Shown here piece by piece: positions 41,946-50,419 of a DNA stretch of 64,000 nucleotides (position 1 is its first letter; each line of letters opens with the position of its first letter). Source of the DNA: Martinezella hainanensis (lineage in GTDB: Bacteria > Pseudomonadota > Alphaproteobacteria > Rhizobiales > Rhizobiaceae); NCBI RefSeq assembly GCF_900094555.1, contig NZ_FMAC01000006.1, forward strand, positions 124,001-188,000, given 5' to 3'. The position numbers and the translations under genes are program-made. The notes beneath the pieces are model-generated. The model did not search any database and had not been told where the DNA came from. It was given only the letters and a program-made list of their open reading frames with translations.

Positions 41946-43046
41946 TCAACATTGTTGGGCGGGCCCCACACCGGCGTATGTCGCACATGTGGCCGAAGCT
42001 CGAATCAGAAGATCAAGGAACGTCGAGTATTGAAGGGACGATTGCAATTGGGGCCGCCTGGAGAACTCCAGGGCTGCGAAGGAAAGCCTCCTATATTCAT
42101 CGTCATTGCGCCAGAGAAGCCGAACCGCGTTCGACCAATCCTCCACGGGCGCCTCATAATCCAATATGATCCCGCCCTTGCCAATCGCTTCCGGCAGTCC
42201 GCCGCGTCGCGACCCTACAACCGGTATTCCACTGCATTGCGCCTCGGACGCCACTCGCCCCCAGGCTTCCTCCCATTTGCTCGGCGCAAGCAGAATCTTC
42301 GTTCGGCCATATATCGTTTTCATGTCGCTGGTGCGGCTTTTCAGATGAATATTCTCAAAAGGCGCAATCGTCTTTTCGATCTGTTGGCGCTGACTTGTTT
42401 CTAGTTTCCAGCTTTCAACGAACAGGAATGGAATCTCCGGGCATTGTTCCGCAATCCGCACCGCCAGCTCAAATCCCTTCGCACTGCAGGGATTGATGAA
42501 GGTGACATATTCCAGAGTGGTGTCTGTTTTGTATAGGGCAGGATCAATGGTGGGCGGAATAACGGTTGCAGTAATGCCGAAGGTCTCCTTATACGTCTTC
42601 GCCGTAAATTCGGAATTCGCTATATAGAGCGCAGGACGAAGATCGCGCAGATCCCCGGCCAATTCATTGAACTCCACGTTCCTGAGATAGATGACGATCG
42701 GAACGTTTTGGGCTTGCAGCGCTTTTGCAATCGGAACCGATTTTTGACATTGCACGACGGCAACGTCGGGCCGCAGTTTCCGGGCTACATATTCAGCAGC
42801 CTCCCATGGAAACCAGGCCCGTGCAACGGGATATCCCGGAAATCCGTCAATCACCGCAGGCGCTCCAAACAGCTTCATTTTCGCTCGCGCCTTGAAACCG
42901 AAAAGACCATCGCCAAACAAGGCGGCCAATACGGCCGGGTTATGACCGTCAGCACGAAGTTGTTGAGCCAGATGATGGGTGCTGGATTGAACGCCCCCAC
43001 TAAACTCCGGATAATAACCGTTGCCGCTGGCAAACAATACTTTCAT
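41946..43046 (-). CDS. Family 4 glycosyltransferase
   Basis: A 366-residue GT-B enzyme. MKVLFASGNGYYPEFSGGVQSSTHHLAQQL is the classic GT4 acceptor-domain start with the GG-V motif. The donor domain has ATVIPPTIDPALY, RTKILLAPSKWEEAWGRVASEAQCSG (E-x7-E) and PVVGSRRGGLPEAI. It probably adds one sugar to the repeat unit of the same surface polysaccharide as its neighbours. It ends about 140 bp before the flippase start and is 51 bp downstream of the UDP-glucose dehydrogenase gene. Confidence 0.85.
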   Translation of the reverse strand: MKVLFASGNGYYPEFSGGVQSSTHHLAQQLRADGHNPAVLAALFGDGLFGFKARAKMKLFGAPAVIDGFPGYPVARAWFPWEAAEYVARKLRPDVAVVQCQKSVPIAKALQAQNVPIVIYLRNVEFNELAGDLRDLRPALYIANSEFTAKTYKETFGITATVIPPTIDPALYKTDTTLEYVTFINPCSAKGFELAVRIAEQCPEIPFLFVESWKLETSQRQQIEKTIAPFENIHLKSRTSDMKTIYGRTKILLAPSKWEEAWGRVASEAQCSGIPVVGSRRGGLPEAIGKGGIILDYEAPVEDWSNAVRLLWRNDDEYRRLSFAALEFSRRPQLQSSLQYSTFLDLLIRASATCATYAGVGPAQQC

Positions 43047-43097
43047 GGATCGCTCCCTATAGTCGCACGCGCCCCCCGCAGTGCCAGCCGTGTCTCG

Positions 43098-44438
43098 CTA
43101 TTGAGTTTTGGCGATCTTTCGACCGATGCTGTAATATTGGATACCGTGGCGGGCGACGACCGCTGGGTCATAGAGATTTCGCCCATCGAAAATTACCGGC
43201 GTCGTCAATATGTCCCGGATCATTGCAAAGGAAGGCGCCCGAAAGCTCTTCCACTCAGTTGCAATGAGCAGAGCTTCCGCTCCTTGCAACGCCGCTTCCT
43301 TCGTTCCGCACAGCAGAAGGTCCGGGCGCTGGCCATATATACGTTGACACTCCGGCATCGCTTCGGGGTCAAATGCGCTCACGCTGGCCCCGGCCCGCCA
43401 GAGAGACTCCATAATCGTCCGCGACGGCGCCTCTCGCATGTCGTCGGTATTGGGCTTGAAAGCCAGGCCCCACAGTGCGAACTTCCTGCCTCTGAGGTCA
43501 CCGTTAAAGTGCTGGCTTACCTTTTCGAACAAGACCATCTTTTGGTGGTTGTTGCGTTCTTCAACAGCATTTAACACCGGCGCATGAAAGTCGATGTTCC
43601 CCGCCGCTTTGATCAACGCTCGAACGTCTTTGGGAAAGCAGGAACCGCCGTACCCCAATCCGGGATAAATAAAATCGTAACCGATACGCGGATCGCTGCC
43701 GATGCCTTTACGGACCTCCTCTATATTTGCCTCAAGCTTTTCAGCAAGGCCTGCCATCTCATTCATGAAACTGATCTTGGTCGCGAGCATGCAGTTGGCG
43801 GCATATTTGGTAAATTCGGCACTGCGAACATCCATCACAATTATTTTTTCATGATTGCGATTGAAGGGGGCGTAGAGTTCCCGCATCAGCTCTTCGGCGT
43901 GCGCGGAATTCGTTCCCAAGATGATCCGGTCCGGCTTCATGCAGTCCGCAACAGCCGATCCCTCCTTCAGAAACTCCGGATTGGAGACAACTTCAAATGC
44001 AAGATCGCCACGACCTCTCGCATTTAGAACATCGGTAATTTGCGATCGCAGCTTGTCGCATGTTCCAACCGGCACTGTGGATTTGCTTACAATGATCTTC
44101 GGTTGATCCATCTCCAGAGCTATGCTCTCTGCTGCGGCGAGTACGTATCTGATGTCAGCAGATCCATCTTCATCTGATGGCGTTCCGACCGCAATGATCT
44201 GTACTTGACCGTGCGCTACCGCTTTCTCCGTATCGGTAGTGAACGTTATTCGGCCTGCTGACCTATTATCGGCAACAAGATTTTGCAAGCCTGGTTCGTA
44301 GATCTGGATTATATCATTGCTCAGTCTATCTATCTTATCGGCGTCTATATCGACACACATGACGTTGTGTCCAACCTCGGCAAGCACCGCTGCCTGAACA
44401 AGTCCGACATAACCAACACCAAATACTGTCAGATTCAT
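43098..44438 (-). CDS. ugd: UDP-glucose 6-dehydrogenase
   Basis: A 446-residue nucleotide-sugar dehydrogenase. The Rossmann start MNLTVFGVGYVGLVQAAVLAE is followed by SKSTVPVGT, NPEFLKEGSAV and GYGGSCFPKDVRAL, where Cys267 is the catalytic thiol. NTDDMREAPS belongs to the C-terminal UDP-binding domain. It oxidises UDP-glucose to UDP-glucuronate with two NAD+, supplying an acidic sugar for the polysaccharide made by the neighbouring enzymes. It is first in the four-gene minus-strand cluster. Confidence 0.93.
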   Translation of the reverse strand: MNLTVFGVGYVGLVQAAVLAEVGHNVMCVDIDADKIDRLSNDIIQIYEPGLQNLVADNRSAGRITFTTDTEKAVAHGQVQIIAVGTPSDEDGSADIRYVLAAAESIALEMDQPKIIVSKSTVPVGTCDKLRSQITDVLNARGRGDLAFEVVSNPEFLKEGSAVADCMKPDRIILGTNSAHAEELMRELYAPFNRNHEKIIVMDVRSAEFTKYAANCMLATKISFMNEMAGLAEKLEANIEEVRKGIGSDPRIGYDFIYPGLGYGGSCFPKDVRALIKAAGNIDFHAPVLNAVEERNNHQKMVLFEKVSQHFNGDLRGRKFALWGLAFKPNTDDMREAPSRTIMESLWRAGASVSAFDPEAMPECQRIYGQRPDLLLCGTKEAALQGAEALLIATEWKSFRAPSFAMIRDILTTPVIFDGRNLYDPAVVARHGIQYYSIGRKIAKTQ

Positions 44439-44504
44439 GATTCCCTCTTTAACGCGGTATAACTCTGTAAATATTGAAATAATAATATAGATGTAAGCAT
44501 TACA

Positions 44505-44822
44505 TCACTTTTTAGTTCCTATCTCGTCATGAGCATTAACAAGTTCGAAAAGCCTACCGATTTCTACGGCTGCCCTGACAAATATGGCGGCCATATCGTC
44601 ATCAGATGTATTACCTATCTCACTTGTCGCGGCATAAATATCTTCCGCGAGATTGCATTCTGTCGGATGCATTTCTTCTTCCATGATAAGTTGATGTCGT
44701 AAAAGCCGTATTATTAGATTTGCTCTTATCAGGGCATTATATTTGTTTGATAATGATAGCTGTCCAATGTTTCTTGCATTACAAATCAAGCTTGTAGTAA
44801 GAGATGTCGCGGCTATCATCAC
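44505..44822 (-). CDS. Hypothetical protein, 105 aa, AT-rich
   Basis: The ATG at 44822 has GGAG eight bases upstream. The product begins MMIAATSLTTSLICNARNIG and ends in an acidic, helical part (DDDMAAIFVRAAVEIGRLFELVNAHDE). No family is recognised. Base composition is clearly more AT-rich than most of the window, which suggests acquired DNA. It precedes ugd on the same strand by about 70 bp. Confidence 0.45.
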   Translation of the reverse strand: MMIAATSLTTSLICNARNIGQLSLSNKYNALIRANLIIRLLRHQLIMEEEMHPTECNLAEDIYAATSEIGNTSDDDMAAIFVRAAVEIGRLFELVNAHDEIGTKK

Positions 44823-45298
44823 AACTCCAAAAGATATAATCTCAATTGCTGCAATCTACTCACGAACATTGCTAGATGATATTCTGCAATGCAGATATTG
44901 TGCCATCAATTGATCTTATTTCATGCTTACAGGGTCCACCGAAAAGGATGGTGGATTGTCAGGTTGACTGAATTTTGTTGACGACGTTTCCGAGCGTTAT
45001 CTATTGTAAAAAAGTATTCCGCGCGGAAAACTCTCCCTTAGATCTGAAGGATCGGCTAAAAGAGAGAGGCTATCGCTGAGAGGATGTCTATCCGCCGATT
45101 CAGCATCTAACTGCATTCGACCGATTCAAGAGCCGGAAATAATTTCAGCGCCGGGCGTCCTCTCCAGCAAGTGTGTGCTCCGCACCCATCAGCTCGGACT
45201 CCAAGCCCGCCGCAAGCGTATAGCAATGAATACGATTGAGCTACCGGCCGCCAATTTTTAAGACGAAACCGCCAGATCAAGGATTTCGAAATTTTCAC
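44823..45298. other. AT-rich intergenic stretch
   Basis: No gene is supported. It separates the polysaccharide cluster from the GntR/flavin-monooxygenase locus and probably holds the promoter of the 44505-44822 gene. Confidence 0.4.
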
Positions 45299-46018
45299 TC
45301 ATATAATTTTGCTCGCACCGTCCGAGTTTCCGCGCTCGATGATCGAGAGATAACGTTCCGCCGCCTTGGCGAATTTAGCCTGCCAAATGGCATGCGCTTC
45401 ACGAAGATTTCGGTCACGAATGGCCTCGAACAGCTTCATGACGTAGCTTTCCGCATCACCCTTGCGATCCGTATAAACGACACCCAATAAGTTATTGAAG
45501 CGGCGAACATCGCCGGTGAGTTCGGAGAAATAGCGTATCGTCCTTTGAAGGCCGGTTGCATCGATAATTGCCTGTTGGAATTCGAGATCGTTGTGAACGG
45601 TCTCTTCCTGGCTTTCCAGTTCGGCAAAGCGGACAGCGTTGTTTGCCAGCTTTTCCAGGCGCTTCAGATCCGTGGCGGATAATCGATCCTCGGTCGCCAT
45701 GAGATAATCGAGAGCAAGCTTTCCAAGCGCTACGCGAATGTTATAGACTTCCGTCACGCTATCGGCTTCCACCGCGCTCACAGAGGCACCTTTGTTGCGC
45801 TTGAGTTCGACGAAACCCTCGCGGGCGAGCAGCCTCAACGCTTCACGAACCGGATGACGTGACACATCAAGCATATCCGTCAATTGCTGTTCGATCAGGC
45901 GATCTCCGGGTTTGAAATGACCCTCTATGATGGCCTTGCGGATCTGCTCTGCAGCAAACTGCGTCGCCTCCATCGTGCTCATAGGAGTAATGACTGGATT
46001 TGAACCGGTTCTAGCCAT
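45299..46018 (-). CDS. GntR-family regulator (FadR/FCD type)
   Basis: A 239-residue regulator. The winged helix is at about residues 18-85 (AAEQIRKAIIEGHFKPGDRLIEQQLTDML...VSRHPVREALRLLAREGFVE). The FCD effector domain follows (IRVALGKLALDYL, HNDLEFQQAIIDATG with typical metal-ligand positions, and HAIWQAKFAKAAERYL). GAGGG precedes the ATG. It is last in the minus-strand series that begins with the flavin reductase. Its upstream region contains the motif GATTATATACAA inside an inverted repeat, a close match to sites in front of the flavin reductase and SMP-30 genes, so it is probably the local and autogenous regulator. Confidence 0.9.
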   Translation of the reverse strand: MARTGSNPVITPMSTMEATQFAAEQIRKAIIEGHFKPGDRLIEQQLTDMLDVSRHPVREALRLLAREGFVELKRNKGASVSAVEADSVTEVYNIRVALGKLALDYLMATEDRLSATDLKRLEKLANNAVRFAELESQEETVHNDLEFQQAIIDATGLQRTIRYFSELTGDVRRFNNLLGVVYTDRKGDAESYVMKLFEAIRDRNLREAHAIWQAKFAKAAERYLSIIERGNSDGASKII

Positions 46019-46060
46019 GATGCCCTCGCCTTAATTGCAGAGCGTCATAATGTATCGGCT

Positions 46061-46087
46061 CGCTTTTGTCGATTATATACAAAAGCG
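46061..46087. promoter_or_regulatory. Inverted repeat with GntR-type operator motif
   Basis: CGCTTTTGT (46061-46069) and ACAAAAGCG (46079-46087) are perfect 9-bp arms around a 9-bp centre, 43 bp upstream of the GntR start. GATTATATACAA (46071-46082) overlaps the right arm and matches the motif at 52107 and 52370 in 11 of 12 positions. Confidence 0.65.
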
Positions 46088-46139
46088 AGACAAATTATCG
46101 GCTCACGCCATTCTGGCGAGAAGCCGCGAGCCGATGGAA

Positions 46140-46562
46140 TCACAATGAGATCGAAATTTGCTTTACGGGCTGGACGCCAGCGCCCCGATAAGCCGTGATT
46201 TCGATTTCAAACAGATATTCCGGGCCGCCGAGCGGACCGCAGCTCACACAACTTGCCGGATCGATGCCGCGAAACTTTTCGCCCATATAGGCCATGACAT
46301 CGGGAACGTCTTCCTGCCGCGGAATGAAGATCCGCCGCCGGACGACGTCGGCGAGCGAGGCGCCCACAGCCTCGAGAGCGCCTTCGACGTTTTTCATCGC
46401 TTGCCTGGCCTGTTCGACTGCCGTGTCTGGCATTGCCCGGGTCTTGTAATCGCGTCCTGCCGTCAACGACATGAAAATCCAGTCACCGACCGCCACGATG
46501 GGGGAATAACCCTCTTTGTCCTCTAGGATGCTGCCCGACTTGACCTTTACGATTTCCGTCAC
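46140..46562 (-). CDS. RidA/YjgF family protein
   Basis: A 140-residue protein with the RidA fold pattern: SPIVAVGDWIFMSLTAG, AVEQARQAMKNVEGALEAVGASLADVVRRRIFI, and the end segment EIEITAYRG. Canonical RidA proteins deaminate reactive enamine/imine intermediates using a conserved Arg. Here the RRRIFI region supplies arginines, but the usual R-x-x-x-x-V/A-V-x-x-LP motif is changed, pointing to a RidA subgroup other than the archetype. The start is a GTG. It lies between an SDR gene and the GntR gene in the flavin-monooxygenase operon, where RutC occupies a comparable place in pyrimidine degradation. Confidence 0.8.
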   Translation of the reverse strand: MTEIVKVKSGSILEDKEGYSPIVAVGDWIFMSLTAGRDYKTRAMPDTAVEQARQAMKNVEGALEAVGASLADVVRRRIFIPRQEDVPDVMAYMGEKFRGIDPASCVSCGPLGGPEYLFEIEITAYRGAGVQPVKQISISL

Positions 46563-46608
46563 TGGAGATTTCCTTGTTTGAATTCGGTAAAGTTCTCGGA
46601 ACGAATGC

Positions 46609-47370
46609 TTAGATCGATATGCCGCCGTCGATCGCGATTGTCTGACCTGTCGTCATCTTCGCGGCAAAGCCGAGATAGACGATGAGTTCGGCGACTTCGG
46701 CCGGAGTGGCGAGCCGTTTCATCGGTGTCGCAGCGATTGTCGCCTGGCGGCGCTCTTCAGACCATTCGATGCCCCACGAACTGTCGACCGCGCCCGGCGC
46801 AACCGAGTTCACCCGCACGTCAGGCGCAAGCGAACGGGCAAGGTTCTTCGTCAGGTTGATAACAGCTGCTTTCGAGCCGCTATAGGCGATGGTGCTCGCA
46901 ACGGCGCCGAGCCCGGCGATGGAAGCCGTGTTGACGATCGCCCCTTGCGCCTCTTTCAAAGCCGGTGCGGCTGCCTTGGAGCACCGAAACACGCTCATGA
47001 AATTCACGTTCAAAAGATTTGCCCACAGTTCCTCGGTGATCGAGTCCAGATCGCTGATCGGTATGGGATGGCGAACTCCGGGCGTCCCTGCATTGTTGAC
47101 GAGCAGATCGAGACGGCCAAGATCAGCGATCGCCTTCAACACCATGTCCCTCGCAGTCTCGGCATTGCCAACGTCGCCGGGCGCCGCGACAACCTTGAAC
47201 CCTTCTTTTTGCAAGACTTCGACTGCTGCCGGTCCTCGCGCATCATCGGGCAGAAAGTTGATTGCAACCGTTGCACCGCTCTTGGCGATGAGGCGTGCTG
47301 CTTCTAGGCCGATACCGGATGCCCCACCCGTAACGATAGCTGTACGTCCGGAAAGATCGAACGAGATCAT
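46609..47370 (-). CDS. SDR-family oxidoreductase
   Basis: A 253-residue classical SDR: AIVTGGASGIGLEAARLIA (cofactor loop), LLVNNAGTPG, NTASIAGLG with the catalytic Ser, AYSGSKAAV with Tyr and Lys, and TTGQTIAIDGGIS. GGGAG lies upstream of the ATG. It follows the ABC ATPase gene by 35 bp and precedes RidA in the same direction. It probably oxidises or reduces a hydroxyl/carbonyl generated in the pathway. Confidence 0.88.
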   Translation of the reverse strand: MISFDLSGRTAIVTGGASGIGLEAARLIAKSGATVAINFLPDDARGPAAVEVLQKEGFKVVAAPGDVGNAETARDMVLKAIADLGRLDLLVNNAGTPGVRHPIPISDLDSITEELWANLLNVNFMSVFRCSKAAAPALKEAQGAIVNTASIAGLGAVASTIAYSGSKAAVINLTKNLARSLAPDVRVNSVAPGAVDSSWGIEWSEERRQATIAATPMKRLATPAEVAELIVYLGFAAKMTTGQTIAIDGGISI

Positions 47371-47405
47371 TTGAATACTCCCTTGTGTTTAGCTTGGCGC
47401 CAGCG

Positions 47406-48161
47406 CTATGCGGCCGACATCTTGCAGCCGCCGGCCGGCCGCTTTTCGCGGCGCAGAAATTTCCGGGTCTGCTCCATCCGAGGGTCGTCGATAACCTGTT
47501 CGGCAGTACCAATTTCGCAAACCTCCCCCTGATGAAGGAACGCGACGCGATCAGCGGATTCCCGCGCAAAGTTGATGTCGTGCGTGACGACCACCATCGT
47601 CATGCCTTCGCTCTTCAGCAGACGCATGGTTTCCAGCACCTCACCCACAAGCTCGGGGTCGAGGGCAGACGTCACCTCATCGAAGAGCATGTAACTCGGC
47701 TCCATCGCGAGCGCACGCGCGATGGCAAGGCGCTGCTGCTGGCCACCGGACATGCGCGACGGAAGGCTGTCCGCCTTGTCGCCCAAGCCCACATGCTGGA
47801 GGTGCTTCAGCGCAAGTGCCTTTGCATCCTTGCGGCTACGCTTCGCGACGACTCTTGGAGCAAGAGCGACGTTTTCCAGAGCCGTCAAGTGAGGAAATGC
47901 ATTGTATTGCTGGAAAACAATGCCCAGCTTGCGGCGCAACGTATTGATGTTGGTCTTCGGGTCATGGACGCTCACTCCATCAACAACAATCTCACCGCCC
48001 TGTATCGGCTCAAGTCCGTTGATGCACTGCAACAGCGTCGATTTCCCTGAGCCGCTGGCACCGACTAGGCAAAGTAGCTCGCCCTTGCTGACGTCAAGGC
48101 TTATTCCTTTAAGTACGGTCAGCGGCCCAAAAGTCTTTCGCACGTTCCTGATTTCGATCAT
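47406..48161 (-). CDS. Polar amino-acid-type ABC transporter ATPase
   Basis: A 251-residue ATPase: Walker A GASGSGKST, Q-loop VFQQYNAFPHLTALENV, signature SGGQQQR, Walker B YMLFDEVTSALDPE and the switch His in VVVTHDINFA. This is the GlnQ/HisP branch that energises import of amino acids or related polar compounds. Its start overlaps the upstream permease stop by 4 bp. The substrate is likely whatever the co-encoded monooxygenase and dehydrogenases degrade. Confidence 0.92.
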   Translation of the reverse strand: MIEIRNVRKTFGPLTVLKGISLDVSKGELLCLVGASGSGKSTLLQCINGLEPIQGGEIVVDGVSVHDPKTNINTLRRKLGIVFQQYNAFPHLTALENVALAPRVVAKRSRKDAKALALKHLQHVGLGDKADSLPSRMSGGQQQRLAIARALAMEPSYMLFDEVTSALDPELVGEVLETMRLLKSEGMTMVVVTHDINFARESADRVAFLHQGEVCEIGTAEQVIDDPRMEQTRKFLRREKRPAGGCKMSAA

Positions 48162-48820
48162 ACGACGATCCTTCCTTCGAGGCGGCGGCTGTATCGCGAC
48201 ACCGGGTAGCAGATAATGAAATAGAAAAGTCCCGCTCCGAGCAGAAGCAGCCAGGTCTCATGTGTCCTGGTGATGAGTATCTGGGTCGAACGCATATACT
48301 CGACATAGCCGACGACGCCCGCCAGTGCGCTGTCCTTGATCAGGCTGAGAACAAGCCCAATCCAAGGGGTAAGGGCCGTCCTGAACGCCAGCGGCATCGA
48401 TATGTAGAACAGCTCCTGAAGACCATTCATTCCGAGCGAGCGAGCACTTTTGCGATACTGGACGGGAACCGAAAGAAGGCCTGCACGAACCACTTCGGCA
48501 GTTACCGCAGACATCCAGGCACCAAGCGCAATAGTGCCGAACCAGAAAGGCGATGCTCCCAAGCCCAGGATCGACAGAAAGCTGTTGGCCAGTATCAACT
48601 GGATGATCATCGGCACACTGCGCAGGATGTCTATGTATGGAGCCGTGACAATCTTCGCGATTAAGGACACGGCACGCAGCCAACCAAGGATGATGCCCAC
48701 AAGGGTGCCGACAAGTGTAGCTGCAGCGGCGAGCCGGATCGTGTTGAACAAACCTTCGGCCAAAAAGTAGGCGTCAGACCATACAAGGCCTTGATTTGCA
48801 AAAGAGAACTGCACGCTCAA
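48158..48820 (-). CDS. Polar amino-acid-type ABC permease
   Basis: A 220-residue HisM/GlnP-type permease with about five transmembrane helices. The segments LLSVPVQYRKSARSLGMNGLQELFYISMPLAFR contain the EAA-like cytoplasmic loop that docks on the ATPase (here Q-x-x-K-S-A-R-S-L-G). It overlaps the other permease by 4 bp with a TTG start and the ATPase by 4 bp. It forms a heterodimer with the 48817-49479 product. Confidence 0.9.
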   Translation of the reverse strand: MSVQFSFANQGLVWSDAYFLAEGLFNTIRLAAAATLVGTLVGIILGWLRAVSLIAKIVTAPYIDILRSVPMIIQLILANSFLSILGLGASPFWFGTIALGAWMSAVTAEVVRAGLLSVPVQYRKSARSLGMNGLQELFYISMPLAFRTALTPWIGLVLSLIKDSALAGVVGYVEYMRSTQILITRTHETWLLLLGAGLFYFIICYPVSRYSRRLEGRIVV

Positions 48821-49479
48821 CTCCTGTAGATAAGCCGAAAGATCAGCTGCGACGAGAGCTGCAGCGCCTTAGCAATGAGGTAGTAGATCAGCGCTGTAAC
48901 CAGGAAGAACTCGAATGTTCGGAAGGAGGTTGATTGGGCGTATTGCGTCGCGCCTGAAAGCTCCTGCAGTCCGACTAGCATACCCAGCGATGTGTTCAGC
49001 ATGCCCCAGATGCCTTGAGTGACATAGGCGGGAAAAATGACCTTGAACATCTGCGGAAAGATTACGTGAATGAAGCTCTGTGGACTGGTCATGCCCAGAG
49101 AGCGTGAAGCAGAAAGCTGCTGTCTCGGGATCGCGGCAAGCCCACCCCTGAAGATTTCCGTCATATAGCCCGCATTGTTGAAGGAAACCGAGACCAGGAG
49201 GGCGACATAGCTGGGAATATTGATGTGGAAAGCGCCGAGTCCAAAATAGAAAAGATAGAGCTGGAAGACTGCCGGCGTGTTGCGCGACAGCTCCACCCAC
49301 CCGGTCGAGAAGCGGTACGTCCATCCCTCGCCACGTTGACGCGCCACGGCCATGGGCATGGCGATCACCGTACCGATAACGAAGGCGAGGATGGTGATCT
49401 GAATAGTCACCCAAGCCCCGGCCAAAAGAAGCGGAAGCGCATCCCAGACGATGGACCAATAAAACTGATAGCCGTTCAT
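48817..49479 (-). CDS. Polar amino-acid-type ABC permease
   Basis: A 220-residue HisQ/GlnP-like permease: LLLAGAWVTIQITILAFVIGTVIAM is the conserved start of the family. ELSRNTPAVFQLYLFYFGLG carries the R-x-TP motif and SASRSLGMTSPQSFIHVIFPQMF is the EAA loop. It follows the binding-protein gene by 54 bp and overlaps the second permease. Confidence 0.9.
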   Translation of the reverse strand: MNGYQFYWSIVWDALPLLLAGAWVTIQITILAFVIGTVIAMPMAVARQRGEGWTYRFSTGWVELSRNTPAVFQLYLFYFGLGAFHINIPSYVALLVSVSFNNAGYMTEIFRGGLAAIPRQQLSASRSLGMTSPQSFIHVIFPQMFKVIFPAYVTQGIWGMLNTSLGMLVGLQELSGATQYAQSTSFRTFEFFLVTALIYYLIAKALQLSSQLIFRLIYRS

Positions 49480-49533
49480 TCAAGCACCTCAAACGCCTGC
49501 CGGCAAAGCTGCATGCCGGCAGGAGGCTTACGT

Positions 49534-50358
49534 TTAGAAACTGACGCCGTTCGAATTCAGCGAGGGTAGCGGACCATCGCCGTAATATTTCTTGTAGACT
49601 TCGGCCCGACGCCCGCTCGTCTCCTGCTGGAATATGAACACCCGTGCCCAGTTCAAAAATTGCTGGTCGTCACGATGAACCGCGATGGAGCCGAAATCTG
49701 CCAACGGAGCAACGCCGGCCTGGATGAATTCTGGAAACTGACCACTTTGCTCGAGGGCGTGGAACACACCCGCAGAAATCACAATCGCATCAAGCTTGCC
49801 CTGCTGCAGTGCCAGATATGACTCGGCGTCACTCGCATAGCCTGTATACGTGGCGCCGGTTTTCTGCCAGCCACCGGCAAGCTCTTGCTTGAACAGTTGC
49901 TCGGGTGTCGCGCCCACGACGCTGCCAAGTTTCTTGGATTTCAGATCGGAGTATTGGGTTATGCCCGTCTCCTTCCGCGTTACGACCACCATGATATTGT
50001 TGGTGTACGGCTGCGTAAAGCCCACCGTCAGCGCGCGTGAAGCCGTCGGTGTTGTCGATGAAATCAACACGTCAATGCGATTCGAAACCAGAGCAGGGAT
50101 CCGGTCCGGCGATGGCGTTTCGACAATCTCCACCTCTGCACCCAGTGCTTTAGCCATGTCTTTGCAGTAGGTGACGTCATAGCCGTCCGGCTGATTGTTC
50201 TGGTCTCGGAAGCCCGCTGGCGGATCGTCCAACATGGTGCCGCAACGCAACTTCTTCGATTGCACGATCTTGTCTAGGGCAGATTCTGCATTGGCATGGG
50301 ATATCATCCCGGCCGCAAACATAACCGCGGCAAGCAATATTTTGACATAGTTCTTCAC
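49534..50358 (-). CDS. ABC transporter substrate-binding protein (cluster 3, amino-acid type)
   Basis: A 274-residue periplasmic protein with a signal peptide ending SHANA. LRCGTMLDDPPAGFRDQNNQPDGYDVTYCKDMAKAL is the SBP_bac_3 start, and VDVLISSTTPTASRALTVGFTQPY is the hinge and ligand-contact region. AIVISAGVFHALEQ replaces the usual Asp that contacts the alpha-amino group in classic amino-acid binders, so the ligand may be only amino-acid-like. The start is GTG with AAGGGGAA upstream. It lies between the monooxygenase and permease genes. Confidence 0.9.
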   Translation of the reverse strand: MKNYVKILLAAVMFAAGMISHANAESALDKIVQSKKLRCGTMLDDPPAGFRDQNNQPDGYDVTYCKDMAKALGAEVEIVETPSPDRIPALVSNRIDVLISSTTPTASRALTVGFTQPYTNNIMVVVTRKETGITQYSDLKSKKLGSVVGATPEQLFKQELAGGWQKTGATYTGYASDAESYLALQQGKLDAIVISAGVFHALEQSGQFPEFIQAGVAPLADFGSIAVHRDDQQFLNWARVFIFQQETSGRRAEVYKKYYGDGPLPSLNSNGVSF

Positions 50359-50419
50359 GTTAAGTTCCCCTTTTTATCTTACTTGGTTGAACTAATTTGC
50401 GAGACTGCCTATGGTCGTA

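Noticed and set aside
41803..41988. Minus-strand frame overlapping the flippase start
   Set aside because: It overlaps the beginning of the flippase and the end of the upstream glycosyltransferase, and has no domain.
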